Origin: Eumeta japonica
Lineage: Eukaryota > Arthropoda > Insecta > Lepidoptera > Psychidae
Length of the DNA stretch: 64,000 nucleotides
Direction: 5' to 3'
NCBI GenBank assembly: GCA_005406025.1
Contig: BGZK01001327.1
Coordinates: 1 to 64,000 of the forward strand
The notes below the pieces were generated by a model that was not told the DNA's origin, did no database searches, and saw only the letters and a list, made by a program, of their open reading frames with translations. Within the stretch, counting starts at the first letter, position 1; each line of letters opens with the position of its first letter. Below, one piece after another: positions 23,475-35,325 of the stretch. The translations under genes were made by a program, and so were the position numbers.

Positions 23475-25135
23475 CCCGTCTTTGTCTCTGTCTCGCCAGC
23501 CTGGGTCTCTGTCTCGCTAGTACGGGTCTCTATCACGCTAATGCGGGTCTCTGTCTCGCTAGTACGGGTCTCTATCTCGCTAATGCGGGTCTCTATCTCG
23601 TTAATGCGGGTCTCTGTCTCGCTAGTCTGGGTCTCTGTTTCGCTAATGCGGGTTTCTGTCTCGCTAGTCCGGGTCTCTATCTCGCTAATGCGGGTCTCTG
23701 TCTCGCTAGTCCGGGTCTCTATCTCGCTAATGCGGGTCTCTGTCTCGCTAGTCCGGGTCTCTATCTCGCTAATGCGGGTCTCTGTCTCGCTAGTCCGGGT
23801 CTCTGTCTCGCTAGTCCGGGTCTCTGTCTCGCTAGTACGGGTCTCTATCTCGCTAGTCGGTCTCTATCTCGCTAATGCGGGTCTTGTCTTGCTAGTCCGG
23901 TCTCTATCTCTAATGCGGGTCTCTGTCTCGCTAGTCCGGGTCTCTATCTCGCTAATGCGGGTCTTGTCTTGCTAGTCCGGGTCTCTATCTCGCTAATGCG
24001 GGTCTCTGTCTCGCTAGTCCGGGTCTCTGTCTCGCTAGTACGGGTCTCTATCTCGTTAATGCGGATCTCTGTCTCGCCAGCCTGGGTCTCTGTCTCTGCT
24101 AGTACGGGTCTCTATCTCTGCGCTGGTCCGGGTCTCTGTCTCGCTAGTCCGGGTCTCTGTCTCTAGTACGGGTCTCTGTCTGCTAGTACGGGTCTCTATC
24201 TCTGCAATGCGGGTCTCTATCTCGTTAATGGGTCTCTGTCTCTGCTAGTCTGGGTCTCTGTTTCGCTAATGCGGGTCTCTGTCTCGCTAGTCGGGTCTCT
24301 GTCTGCTAGTCCGGGTCTCTGTCTCTGCTAGTCCTTCTCTAGTCCGGGTCTCTGTCTCGCTAGTACGGGTCTCTATCTCGTTAATGCGGATCTCTGTCTC
24401 TGCTGGTCCGGGTCTCTATCTCGCTAATGCAGGTCTCTGTCTCTGGTCCGGGTCTCTATCTCGCTAATGCGGGTCCTTGTCTCGCTAGTCCGGGTCTCTA
24501 TCTCGCAATGCGGGTCTCTGTCTCGCTAGTCCGGGTCTCTGTCTCGCTAGTTCGGGTCTCTATCTCGTTAATGCGGATCTCTGTCTCGCTAGTCCGGGTC
24601 TCTGTTTCGCTAATGCGGGTTTCTGTCTCGCTAGTCCGGGTCTCTATCTCGCTAATGCGGGTCTCTGTCTCGCTAGTCCGGGTCTCTATCTCGCTAATGC
24701 GGGTCTCTGTCTCACTAGTCCGGGTCTCTATCTCAATGCGGGTCTCTGTCTCTGCTAGTCCGGGTCTCTGTCTCTAGTACGGGTCTCTATCTCGTTAATG
24801 CGGGTCTCTATCTCGTTAATGCGGGTCTCTGTCTCGCTAGTCCGGGTCTCTGTTTCGCTAATGCGGGTTTCTGTCTCGCTAGTCTAGGTCTCTGTCTCGC
24901 TAGTCAGGGTCTCTGTCTCGCTAGTCCGGGTTTCTGTCTCGCTAGTGAGGGTCTCTGTATCGCTAGATCGGCTCTTTATCTCGCTAGTCCGGCTCTCTGT
25001 CTCGCTAGTGTGGGTCTCTATATCCCTAGCCTGGGTCTCTGTCTCGCTAGTCCGGGTCTCTGTTTCGCTAATGCGGATTTCTGTCTCGCTAGTCTAGGTC
25101 TCTGTCTTGCTAGTCTAGGTCTCTGTCTTGCTATT
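23475..25135. repeat. Minisatellite of 21-bp units, about 78 copies
   Basis: A tandem array with two alternating monomers: one close to GGTCTCTGTCTCGCTAGTCC plus G, the other close to GGTCTCTATCTCGCTAATGC plus G. In much of 23,650-23,800 and 24,600-24,720 they alternate regularly, giving a 42-bp higher-order unit. Because 21 is a multiple of three, the plus strand stays open over long stretches and translates to VRVSISLM-type repeats, but single-base indels at about 23,855, 23,885 and 24,080-24,440 break every frame. Units with CTCTGCTAG, one base longer, cluster in 24,080-24,440. It is non-coding. Confidence 0.95.
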
Positions 25136-25254
25136 TTAATCGAATTAGAGCCAGTCTTAACCAAACCTCTTATGTGTGACTACCCCCCCTCGATTCGAAG
25201 ACTGGATCACTTAAATTGACAGTCATCGAAGTTCTAAGCGAGTGGTGAATACTT

Positions 25255-25440
25255 TCTTTATCTTAATCTGTATAATTAGATTCTAATCTTTGCGTACGTT
25301 TCGTGCCACATAAACGCATCATCGGGTAAAGCCAAGACAGTGGCATTCACTGGGGTACCAGGAGTATTAAAACTGCCAACACATGCACTTCCGACCACCT
25401 CGCGTGACGTACGCCCGTGCACTACGTGTTTAGACAGACA
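25255..25440 (+). mobile_element. Fragment matching the interior of the 60.5-kb foldback element
   Basis: The blocks GGAGTATTAAAA, CACATGCACTTCCGACC and CTCGCGTGACGTACG line up in order with 60,770-60,870, and the upstream TACGTTTCGTGCC matches TACGTTTCATAC there. Here the terminal inverted repeats are absent, so it is a truncated relative. Confidence 0.55.
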
Positions 25441-25444
25441 TAAA

Positions 25445-26704
25445 ATACAGCCTTAGGACTGTACTTTGACATGGCGAATATATCTAAATAAAAAAAAAAC
25501 AATCAAATTAAGAGGGTTACCATTTAAAGCGACGCGTTTTTCTTAATTTCATTTTTCCGTTTTTGATTGATCGTAACTATAAAAATACACGCATATTTAA
25601 CACTTGAAGTGATTATAGCGGACATTCTAATGGCAAATAATGAAAAGCGGCCAAGTGCGACTGAGGATTGTGCTAAAAATTCTGAAATGAATTAAATCTT
25701 TTTATTATATATGTATATATATATAACATAAATATCGCGTACTACACGAGCCCGTACAAATAATTCGCAGAGTTTTCTGCGAATTATTTATGTATTTTTT
25801 TTTTAATTCTCAATGATTTTTACTTCTTCTCTTATTATACAACATTTGAAAACTCGGAAGATCTAGAACAGTTGTTTTTTTGTTAGAGAAGATCTTAATA
25901 CAGCTGCGCATGCGGTGCGCTGTGAGGTGCCAGTACAGGCAGAAGTATTTTATTCAAAATTCATATGAAATACTTGCCGACCTTTAGTAATATTGGCGCT
26001 ATTTTGAAGCTCATTTTTATTATCACTCAATGTCACCAGACGGCTTTGTTTCGTGATTTTTTATTATATATCTAATCTTCTGTATCAACTGTCAACATAT
26101 AGATTTAATATATATTTAATTATTGCGGGGAAACAAAAACCATAATTAATCCGTCAATTATTTTTTAGACTATAGTCCAAACAGTCTAGAATATACTAGA
26201 ATATAAAATTGATATGTAATAAATGTGTGATTTCCCTTAAAAGGGGATTCAAACATTCCGAATTTATTGCAATAATATACGTGACGTTTATGTAATAGTA
26301 CTGAACCCTCGATGGATTCGGCTAGCACTTATTTTCTGAACGTCAAAGACGTTGTATAACCTCAAAAATCGTGAGGCGTCGTCAGCGATTGATAAATTAG
26401 TGATGTTCAAACGATTCCGATATCGTTAATAAGAAGAGATTTTGCAATGCTGAATATTCACGACCGGGAGGTTCCATGTCTTTCTGTATATTGCTCATTA
26501 CCTTGTGAATTGAGAAATACTTATATTTTTCTATCGGCATAATTTACTGTTATGCGCGGACGAGGTGTTGGCGCAGGCGCAGTCGCCGGCATACTTTTTG
26601 TTTTCAATTCAATATTTTTAGAATCATATAAGTAATTCAATAATATTTTATAATATGTATTCAAACGATAATATTATTTTATAGCGTTTTAAGGGGCAAA
26701 CGAA
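25445..26704. other. Non-coding stretch
   Basis: AT-rich. AGCGGCCAAGTGCGACTGAG at about 25,648 is a truncated left end of the GGCCAAGTGCGAG repeat. ATAATTCGCAGAGTTTTCTG and the following bases at about 25,760-25,790 form a short hairpin. No gene is seen. Confidence 0.4.
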
Positions 26705-27003
26705 TATGCGAGCCATCGCAGAGCCGGTGATCACCGCCGCCCATGAACACTGTCAACAGCGTGTTGCCGATCTCTTTGAATGAATAGGATGTTTGATAGA
26801 AGAGCGAGTGGGTCGACAGAACTTTTAGGAATGAATAGGATATCTAATGGAAGAAGGTGGGGGCATTGGAAAGTCACTCACTCACCGGACGAAACGCAAC
26901 AATGGAAGCTGTCAATTCACGCCCGTGTGCTGTGGCCTGTGAGAGAGTGATGTTTCACCGATCGAGCCGGCCCGCTTTTGTGCCGCAGCTGAATTGCCCC
27001 ATT
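26705..27003 (+). mobile_element. GC-rich moth repeat (GATCACCGCCGCCCA family), copy 1
   Basis: The landmarks are GATCACCGCCGCCCATG, then AGGATATCTAATGGAAGAAG, then CACTCACCGGACGAAACGCA and CGAGCCGGCCCGC. The same landmarks in the same order occur on the minus strand at 35325-35046. The family is recognisable from many lepidopteran genomes, but I cannot name its class. There is no coding capacity. Confidence 0.6.
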
Positions 27004-27807
27004 ATTAATTATTAATTTACCTCATAATTCGACTGACTTAATTATCAATAATCAGAAATAGTTCATTATATTGATATTAAAAAAATAGCAACATTTGAAC
27101 CTCCTTTTTACCGTTGGTTGCCAGTAATACAAACTATGGCACGCAATTATTAGTAATATTAGATAAAATTCCGTATTTATTTAATGTCTCCAGAATCTTA
27201 CAATTGGATTTTATTTTCCAATTTTCGTATGTAGACTCAATTTACTCCATTTTAGAATAATGTTTTTATATGATAATATAATAATAATAATAATGTTTTT
27301 ATCCAGTGGCATAAAATTTGTGAGATGGGATATCTAACGGATTCAAAGGGCTAATATTCTGACAAAGATAAACAAGGACTTCAATACCCCACAGCCTGCT
27401 GAAGCCTTCAAGCACGGCCTACAAATTTTTAACTTCACTTTTAGAGCTACCGAACTCAAACCTTCCACGCCATAAAATGGCGAGTGGATGCCTGCCAAAG
27501 TCATAACTTCACAACGCCCCGCAGTCAGGTGACGACTGTGATTATCAGACGTTTGTGAACATATTAAAAAGCCGGACTACTTTCATAAATACTTAAAAAC
27601 TGTCGGAACCAGAAGAAATAAAAACGGATTTAATTTCTTGCGTAAATTACCCCCTTTACGACATATTGTTTAATTAAAATCATTAATTGATGAAAAATAG
27701 CATTTTTCCTCGGGATATATCTGTGTTTGTTTGTTTTGTACCCAATATTTTGCCGGTCCGGCTTCAATGTTTCAAATTATGCAAGTGAGTCGAATAGTCA
27801 TTATGTT

Positions 27808-28090
27808 TTAGGGTTCCGTATTTCGAATGGAAAAACGGAATTCTTATAGGGTCACTTTGCCGTCTGTTCGCTTCTGTCTGTCAAAATACTTTTGTTGGAA
27901 ACGTGTAATGATGTCGAGTTGTAATTAACATGTAACACTAAAGTCTTTGGTCCGTTGAAGGTGCGAATTGAAATTTCAGCATCTAAGTCAATGCAATCAG
28001 AAGATACGACCGTTTTGTCAGAGAATTCGTTATTCGGAAATTCATTCATTCCATCCTTTAGGGTGATTCCTGTTGACGTAGAATCTTGAA
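27808..28090 (-). mobile_element. GGCCAAGTGCGAG-type repeat, truncated copy
   Basis: TTTTAGGGTTCCGTATTTCG, a GTCTGTTCGCTTCTGTCTGT stretch and TGATTCCTGTTGACGTAGAA followed by TCTTGAAATTTG match the internal order of the full minus-orientation copy at 46592-47188. The far end is missing or unrecognisable. Confidence 0.55.
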
Positions 28091-28345
28091 ATTTGAAAAA
28101 AACAATACAAGTGGAGGTAAAAAAAATTGGAAATCGTCAATAACATAATACATTTATTTTTAGTGATTTAAATTGATGTTTTCACTCTTGTTGTATTGAC
28201 TTCAGAGTCAATACTTCAAGAATATTGAATTATTGACTCTACTTTCTGACTACACTACATATATAGACCGCTATAATGGAGAATATTTTTAATTTTTCGA
28301 AAACTAGCTATTTTGAAATATATGGTACATTAAAAATTAAAAATG

Positions 28346-28823
28346 AACCGGCCAAATGCGAGGCGGGTCCGAATACGAAGGGTCCCGTACCACCGTACAA
28401 TATTGAACACTGCATAATTTTAAAAAATAGTTAAAATTAAGATTTAACAAAAAAACGCCGAACTTTTTTAGGATGGGGAAATTCTTTTAATTTTATTTAT
28501 TTTTCTATAGTAATTGTGCATTACTATAGAAAAAAATACGAGAGTTAATTTGAAAGTTTCAAGTTTCTTCCTTTTTCCATTTTAAAAATTGAGTAAAATA
28601 CGCCAAAAAAAAAGTATTTTATGATCTCCTTAATTATTAACTCAGTTTTATTTTTACTGTTTTTTATACAGTTGCAAGAGAAATACAACACTCAAAGTTT
28701 CAACTGTTCACCTACTATGCTTTACGAAATTCAGTCTACTAACAGACAGACAGAAGAATTAACAGCGAAGCCTTAGGAATAAGGTGCCGTTGACACTGTT
28801 TGGGTCCCCAAAACCCTAAAAAA
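28346..28823 (+). mobile_element. GGCCAAGTGCGAG-type repeat, complete copy
   Basis: The copy runs from AACCGGCCAAATGCGAGGCG to GTCCCCAAAACCCTAAAA, with the CAGACAGACAGAAG stretch near the right end. It is 478 bp with no coding capacity. This copy sets the size expectation for the interrupted copy at 17582-18802. No flanking duplication is evident. Confidence 0.75.
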
Positions 28824-31345
28824 GACCTTTAAAAATCTCTGAATTTACGAGACCAATATATAGTTAGTATGGAGATATCCAAGCAGGGAAAAAATCGTAG
28901 ACTCTCGATGGATGAAGTACCTACATAGATAAAATTAGGATTATACAGAACCTTCAAGGCGCGAATCATATTCGCACTTATCGACATATCTTGTTAAAAT
29001 TTTAAAAGTATCTTGAAACGTATTTTCCATTTAGTATTATACTTATTAGATATTTAATTTCGATATGTACTCTCATTGATATGAGTTACAATGAATATCG
29101 TTCGATTGACCATTGATAGCGGAACACAGCTAAAGTGGCCCAACTTAGTTGCCAAAGTTACGCAACACATAGCCGGAGACGAATCGAGTCATCGGATTCC
29201 TGTCGGTGGCCTCTCACTTATTTCACTATTATAACATCATAAAACTAATCGCCCACGCAAATACATCGAAATCGCTGCTCGCATCCAAAACTTATATATC
29301 TTACATAAACAGACATACATGGGTATATGGTTGAGTGTTATAGAATTATATTTGTGAATTAAATACGTAAGCCGGCTGGATATGATGGGGAGAAAATAAA
29401 TCAAAATTTAAATCAATCAAAAATACACGAAAAAGCGAGTAATCAGAGAATTAATTGCCATCTCTGTCTCGCAAAACCGAATTAGTTGGCATTTTGTATG
29501 GTGCTAAATTGTAAATTCGTTGCTTACCAGCTTTCATTTATAAAAAAATATATTATATTATGGATTATAAGAAAATACTTTAAATACTCTCTTATTCCTA
29601 TTTAAAATACACTTAAATATAATAACAATAATAAAATAGTTAAATAGCTATTTTAATTTTTGATATCTCATTTTCTTTCTGCTATTATCTAACTATACAA
29701 TTTTTAGTAGATTTCACAAAAATCTAACTATTGTGTTTGTCTCCATGACGCAACTTTTGAAAAATTTTGCAGTTTTCCGACTTAACTCGACGAACTGAGT
29801 CAGAAAATACATATGGTTCAAAAGTTTATACATGTGCAATATAACACGAAGCTTGTCAGCACGATTGCGTCTACAATTCTCTAAAGATCTTAATGAAACT
29901 CAACACACATGTTCTATGGACGATTACAAAGGTCCATTTCAAATTTAAGCCAAATCGGTCAACTAGTTTAGAAGTTACAGCATTTTAAAATTTTGAAAAT
30001 CCTATAATTACGTATTTCGTATGAAATAAAATGAAATCTACTTCCATTTCGGCCGCCGAATGGACTTTTTTTACTTGCTTTTACCCTGGAACTACAGGTA
30101 GTTCGAGTTTTCGGCCGGACGAGAAATATATAACATAAATAGATCAACAAGCACCTTCGACACGTGTGTGTTTGTGACCGTCCGTCACGTGAAACGGATT
30201 TTGCAGTTGACGAATTTCAAATTCGATACAGTCTTACATGGTCGGTGGCCACATTTTTGACATGAAAATTTTGTATAATATTTTGTATTGCGACTTCCAA
30301 CAAGGTTGCGTTAAACGTTTAACGCTCCTGGAGAGGGGTAATAGAAAGAGACAGAGCGAGAATGATGCGTGGCACTCGAACGCATGCGCGTAGTATTCCT
30401 GTTACAGACCAGCGCGAGCGTTAGCAACGAGTAGCGTCCAATGTTCCAATAGATTAGGATATTTCTCCACTCGAAAATGATAATTAAAAGAAACAATATG
30501 AGTTCACTAAAAATCAATTTCTACCCCTCCCTATTTTTATTTTCACATTACGAATTTTCACTTCTTCTGCACGGAGGGACTCCACGCACTATTTTTCTTT
30601 TTTCTTCTCGCGTTTCACGCCATTTTAAAAATGATCAATTCGAGTATTTCTCACTCGTTTCGGAGTTTCGTTTAGTCGGCGCTTACTGTCCAATTGTTTT
30701 ATGTAAACGGCGAACGGACAGACGTACACGAATGGAAAATTCTAGACGCCGAAACCTAGAAGGTTACAATGCCTTTCTCTAAAACTACCACACATCTCAC
30801 CGGTGCCACCTTTTGAACTTTGTTAATTGAATTCAATTGTGACCGGTGCCAGGCGGTTGCATGAGGCGGGTGGGGGGGCGTATATTTTTGTAAGCGCTGG
30901 ACGTGGCCTACTATAAGCAGCGGGGCCAGCCGCCGTCCGAGACACCTTTTGTTTAGGATAATAAAGACATCTTGAGCCTGCAGGCCAGCCCTAAAGGTTT
31001 CCGCTGTGATATTCATCGACTTGTGTTTGAGCTCCTCCAGTTACAGATATTGTCTATGAGTTTTCGAGCTTGAAAATTTGGAAGGCTGTTCCCCCTAGAG
31101 GCCGTCTCTGAAACTTCTAATTATTATCGCTTTCAAAAATAAATTAGCAATTAATTGTTGAATTTAAAAAATATATTTTAGTGGTTTTTCTAATTCTTCT
31201 AGCTCGTCTATGTGTGTAAAAATGAATCGCTAAAATGTATGCACGCGCATCGTTTCCGAACGAATGCATCGAATTGGATAATTCTTTTTTTCTTGTGTTC
31301 GTTATCAGGGCAAGGTTTGTACGAAAGAAAATAACACTTTGTATC
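28824..31345. other. Non-coding stretch
   Basis: No recognisable gene or named repeat. The open frames at 30311-30517, 30477-30782 and 30756-31016 lack domains. A minus-strand ATG-AAA-GCT start before a GTAAGC donor at about 29,530 was tested as a cuticle first exon and has the wrong phase. Confidence 0.35.
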
Positions 31346-31725
31346 TGTCTGTCTATCTGTTTGTCCGGGATATCTTCGGTATGGCTGAACTGATCAAGAT
31401 GCGACTTTCACTGGAAGTTAGAGGAGCTCACCGGGCTACATTTAGAATACTGTTTATCGCGATACTTTTTAAGGTTCCCTTCTGAAAATAAACCCTTAAA
31501 AATGGCATAATCTATTAGGACTGAAGCAAAAGCGGAATAAGGATTTAATCAAGACATCTTTTGTATCTGTCTGTCTGTCTTTTCGTCCTGGGTATCTTCG
31601 AAACGGCTGAACAGATCACGATGCGACTTTCACCGGGAGGTAGTAATAGCTTACCGGGCTACGTTTAGGTGCTTTTTATGGCTATATTTTTAGCGTGGAA
31701 ATGAAACCCTTAAAATGGGTAAATT
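31346..31725 (+). repeat. Direct repeat, two units about 212 bp apart
   Basis: Both units run from GTCTGTCTG-type sequence through GGTATCTTCG, GGCTGAACNGATCA, GATGCGACTTTCAC and ACCGGGCTAC to AACCCTTAAAAATGG-type sequence (31,346-31,510 and 31,558-31,725). They diverge moderately. They look like two copies of a transposon-derived segment placed head to tail. Confidence 0.7.
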
Positions 31726-31739
31726 TATCGGAATTGAAT

Positions 31740-32345
31740 CAAAATGGGACCGCCATCGAGATCGGAAGCTAAACCGCGATCCGGACTTAACGTTTCGATT
31801 AAGTCCGGATCAAGGACGAGGAGCGGTATCGGGATGTCGATGGACACAGCGACATCATTCCCAAGAGACGGGTCGTAAACGAATGCAGAGACCGCATCAG
31901 AATTTAAATTGCAAACGGGATGATTCATGTTTTATTCGTTATGCTAGTAATGTCTGTTCCCAGCTTCGACCACGTATTTATATTATTGAACCGAACTTCT
32001 ACATCAATTCTAAAAGTAAATTTACTCACAGAAATCTCAACTATCCTCAAGTAATATTAGCTGTATTTTATTATCACAATAACCCCGGCTTCGTTTAGAT
32101 CGGAATTGTGATTGATGGCGGATATTGGAATTAAAAGCGGGACCGGAACCAAAATTGAGAACGGGACTGGGGTCGAGGGTCGAGGTCGAACGTGGGGACA
32201 AATTCAGAATCAAGTGTAACTGGGATTGGAGTCTAAGACGATACCGGGACAAAAATTGACATCGATCGATGAAGAAGAAGAAAAATCCATTCTACGTCCA
32301 TGCCGGTGCAGCCGCGGGCATCAGCTATACGACCGAGTCGTCTAC
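31740..32345 (+). repeat. Degenerate GGGACC/GGAATC-rich repeat with a TE-like end
   Basis: 31,740-31,880 and 32,100-32,270 are built of loosely repeated words such as GGGACCGGAACC, GGGACTGGGGTC and GGGATTGGAGTC. The second block ends in TCTACGTCCATGCC and GCCGCGGGCATCAGCTA, a 3' end often seen in lepidopteran retroposons. Similar blocks occur at 37,369-37,660, 52,330-52,530 and 55,630-55,740. Confidence 0.5.
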
Positions 32346-32459
32346 AAGAAAGTGAAGAACAACGTCTGCCAGGCCAGTTAGTAAAATATAAAAATTAATA
32401 GCTTTTGAGTTCTTTGAATTCAAAAATCTATATATGAGAAAAAAATGTATTTTTTTTTA

Positions 32460-33100
32460 TTTATCGACTTACATATCTTTCGAACTCGTTGATAGATTTT
32501 GATCTCCTTTATGGCATTTGACGTAGTTTTCTGAACAGAAAAAGGTAGTAAACGAGTAATAACTCAACAATCCATCAAAAATTTCACATGTATTTTGAAA
32601 TATCCCCCCTTTTTTTTTAATTTTTCGACAGACACATCTCTCGAACGAAACAACGTCTTTTGATGCATTTTGCGTTGATCGCGCGTTATTTTTTAAGGAG
32701 GATAGCTGGTTAGATTTTAGGGTTTATTGATGGAATAAGGAAAATTTTAATAAAAAAGTCCTTATTAAAATTTTTTCTTAAACAAGTCAACCAATTTCGA
32801 TGCAATTAGCAAAGATTGACTCTTTTTTTTTTAAGGAGAACAACAGGACAGATTTTTCAATAAATCAGTAGAGTGATTTATAAGGTATTGTAAAACTTTA
32901 TTTAAAAAAAAAATTTCCTCCAACGATATCTCTTGAAGAAGTAGACCTATCTTGATGCGGTTTGCCGCAGTCAATGCAAATTGTTCGAGGAAGAGAGCTG
33001 ATTAGATTTTGCTATCGAAAGGTAAAATAGTCTAAAACTTTAAGAGTTATCTCAAAAAATATGTTTCAGAAATTCATTATTTTTGAGATTGCTCAAAATC
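32460..33100 (+). repeat. Divergent tandem array, period about 140-160 bp
   Basis: At about 32,480, 32,640, 32,785 and 32,930 the same word order recurs: a TCTCTCGAACGAA-like segment, then CNATTTTGATGCNNTTTGC, then a poly-T and AAGGAGGATAGCTGG-like segment. Units are 140-160 bp and strongly diverged. An inverted relative lies at 58,680-59,000. There is no coding capacity. Confidence 0.55.
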
Positions 33101-33595
33101 CATCGGACGAAATCGGTTCAACGTTTCAGGAAGTCTAAGTTGAGTCCTATCGTATGTGTTGTGTGTGACCTGTGACACACAGAATGTGTTTTCATCGTGA
33201 AATACGTTTAAAAATTATCACACGCACAGACAAACAGACGTCGCTCGGAGTATGGTAGAAATATATTCCCTGGACCCTGAAACGCCAAGACCTAATAAAA
33301 GCTAGGTTTCCGTATATCGGACTGGAAACACTAACTTTACATTATGAAAATTAAAAAAATAATAATATCGGAAATTTAAATAATACATTGCTTAACAATA
33401 AAATTATTTATGCGCTGAATTAAGTTACTGCTACAATGTAAATATCCAGTTCAAAAATTAAATTATCTTTATATTTAGTTCTTATTATTGTATTAAGTTC
33501 ACAAATTAAAACTCACAGACAATACAAACACATTTATTCATTCATTCCCGTAGCCCAAGTAGAGACACAAGATACGATTCAGCCCAACAGGGAAT

Positions 33596-33808
33596 GGGCG
33601 CCGGTGGCTCGGTGGTCTAGCGCGTCGCCTTCGGACGGGAGGTGCCGGGTTAGATGCTTAGCATGGACAAATTGACAGACGAGTTCTTTTACTTAAGTCA
33701 CTTTGATACCGCTCTCCGTACGAACAGCACGCTAAGCCTGTCCCGGCGTTTGTCACCGCACTAGGCCAGTCTATGAGATGGCCGCTCAATTGCTACGTAT
33801 TATAAAAC
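33596..33808 (+). mobile_element. tRNA-derived SINE-like sequence
   Basis: The head GGTGGCTCGGTGGTCTAGCG resembles a box A, and GTGCCGGGTTAGATGC about 30 bases on resembles a box B. The body continues GCATGGACAAATTGACAGAC. It is not a functional tRNA, because the acceptor stem does not pair. Ends are approximate. Confidence 0.5.
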
Positions 33809-33992
33809 AAGGCCCTCCGTTGCATGTCTGTCTGTTCGCGATAAACTCAAAAACTACAGAACGGATTTTATTAAGTTTTCACTAATAGATAGAGTGATTC
33901 ACGAGAAAGATTCAGGTGCATAATTTGTTAAGGTTTGTACGAAAAACAAAACACCGGGGACGAAGCCGCGGGCGGGCCGCTAGTCTGAAATA
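33809..33992 (+). mobile_element. Retroposon 3' remnant ending GACGAAGCCGCGGGC
   Basis: GTCTGTCTGTTCGCGATAAA, CTCAAAAACTACAGAACGGA, ATAGATAGAGTGATTC and the final GACGAAGCCGCGGGCGGGCC GCTAGT segment are a familiar lepidopteran repeat. It directly follows the SINE-like unit. The class is uncertain. Confidence 0.55.
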
Positions 33993-34287
33993 AACTTGAG
34001 ATATTACTTCTTACAAAATGTGTTCTTTATTGTTTTTTTTTTTCTCCTTGATTATGCGAGTTTGAGTTGTGACGGTCTAAACGTACGTATGCGTTCATTT
34101 AGAACGTACGGATTGGAAGAATTTATTAGAAATATATAATGCTTATTGAAAAATCGTATGATAAATAACAATAATGTTATTCGGCTAGAAAATAATCCTT
34201 CTAATAGATAATTATATTAGAGATGGTAACTCAGTGGATGATCGTTCGGTTTTTAAGTAATAGTGTTAAAAAAAATAGACGTGTGTA

Positions 34288-34451
34288 CAGCACAACGCAG
34301 GAAACTCTGCCGCTGTGTTAGTTAGTCACGGACGCGTCACAATTGCGTGGAATAGATAAGCGACGGAGAAGGTGCGGTCGGGGAGCGCTGAACCTGCGCA
34401 GTACATCATTCGTAGGAGATTCAGAGCGGCAGAGTTTCGTGCGTTGTAGTG
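34288..34451. mobile_element. Small TIR element, copy 2
   Basis: The left end CACAACGCAGGAAACTCTGC and the right end GCAGAGTTTCGTGCGTTGTA followed by GTG form inverted repeats. The interior GGGGAGCGCTGAACCTGC matches GGGGAGCGCTAAACCTGC of copy 1 (2590-2755), so the two are members of one family of about 165 bp. Confidence 0.75.
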
Positions 34452-35045
34452 TAGTTACTCTGTCCCAGTTAAAAAACAAATTGTTCTAATGTTCTATGGT
34501 TCTACTAATTAAAAAAAAAATTGTGCATATAATAATGTACATACCTTAAAAGGTAACGAGAGATTTTCGATTATACCCCCCCTCAGTTCAAATGGAGATT
34601 TGGCGAAATTTTACCGGACCTCCCTTCAACCAATTTGAAATCACGTAATTAATGGATGTCCCCATACAACAATTATATGACTACGCGCATATTGCATAAT
34701 ATTTTTTGTTAAGTACATTGCATCAATTTTTTAAAATTTGATGGCTGTTTATGGTTGTGCTCGTGCTGATGGTGGTGTCAGTTTCAATGGCAGTGCTTGT
34801 TGTAGACATGGGGTTACATTCAAAGAGAAATCCTTCTATTTTTCACATGACACGTTTTGTGGAGGCGCGCATGCGCGATGTTACATAACAACGCCTTCGC
34901 CGAAGCTAGCCGCGCCATATTGTTATGCCGGCGGCGACGCGAGCGCCAACGGCCGTTCTTCGAAAGTCGTAAGCTAATAGTATTTATGCACTCACGTCGC
35001 GAAGTAAATCTTCATGGAAAAATGATTACAATAATTACTGCGGCA
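34452..35045. other. Non-coding stretch with a GC-rich patch
   Basis: 34,860-34,970 is CG-rich, inside a 79-codon open frame (34738-34977) with no recognised motif. The rest is AT-rich. I make no gene call. Confidence 0.3.
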
Positions 35046-35325
35046 GAGTCATGCTGAGACGGACAAAAATGGACCGGATCGATCCATCAAATACCACCCT
35101 TCTCACAGTCACGGACGTGAATTAGCCGCGTCCGATGTTGCGTTCCGTCCGGTGAGCGTGACTTTCGGCAGCTTGCTCGCCCTTCTCTTTCTCCTCCATT
35201 AGATATCCAATTCCCTCCCTAAAGGCCCACAACAAGCCAGTAAATCCTCTGTGCTTGCGAGTGACCGTGGGCGGCGGTGACCGTCTACTCTCCGATGGTT
35301 CGTCTGCTCGCTTTGCCCCTTGAAT
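35046..35325 (-). mobile_element. GC-rich moth repeat (GATCACCGCCGCCCA family), copy 2
   Basis: On the minus strand it reads GTCACCGCCGCCCACGG, AATTGGATATCTAATGG, CTCACCGGACGGAACGCAAC and CGATCCGGTCCATTTTTGT, in the same order as the plus-strand copy at 26705-27003. A short third fragment lies near 2950-3015. Confidence 0.6.

Noticed and set aside
23469..24777. Long plus-strand open frames across the minisatellite, with VRVSISLM-type repeats
   Set aside because: They arise because the unit is 21 bp. Frames are broken by indels between units, there is no start context, and composition is that of the DNA repeat.
29520..29550. Minus-strand ATG-AAA-GCT before a GTAAGC donor as cuticle first exon
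   Set aside because: It ends in phase 1, whereas the exon at 13043 needs phase 0.
33596..33680. tRNA gene
   Set aside because: Box A- and box B-like words are present, but acceptor and T arms do not pair. It is better explained as a SINE head.
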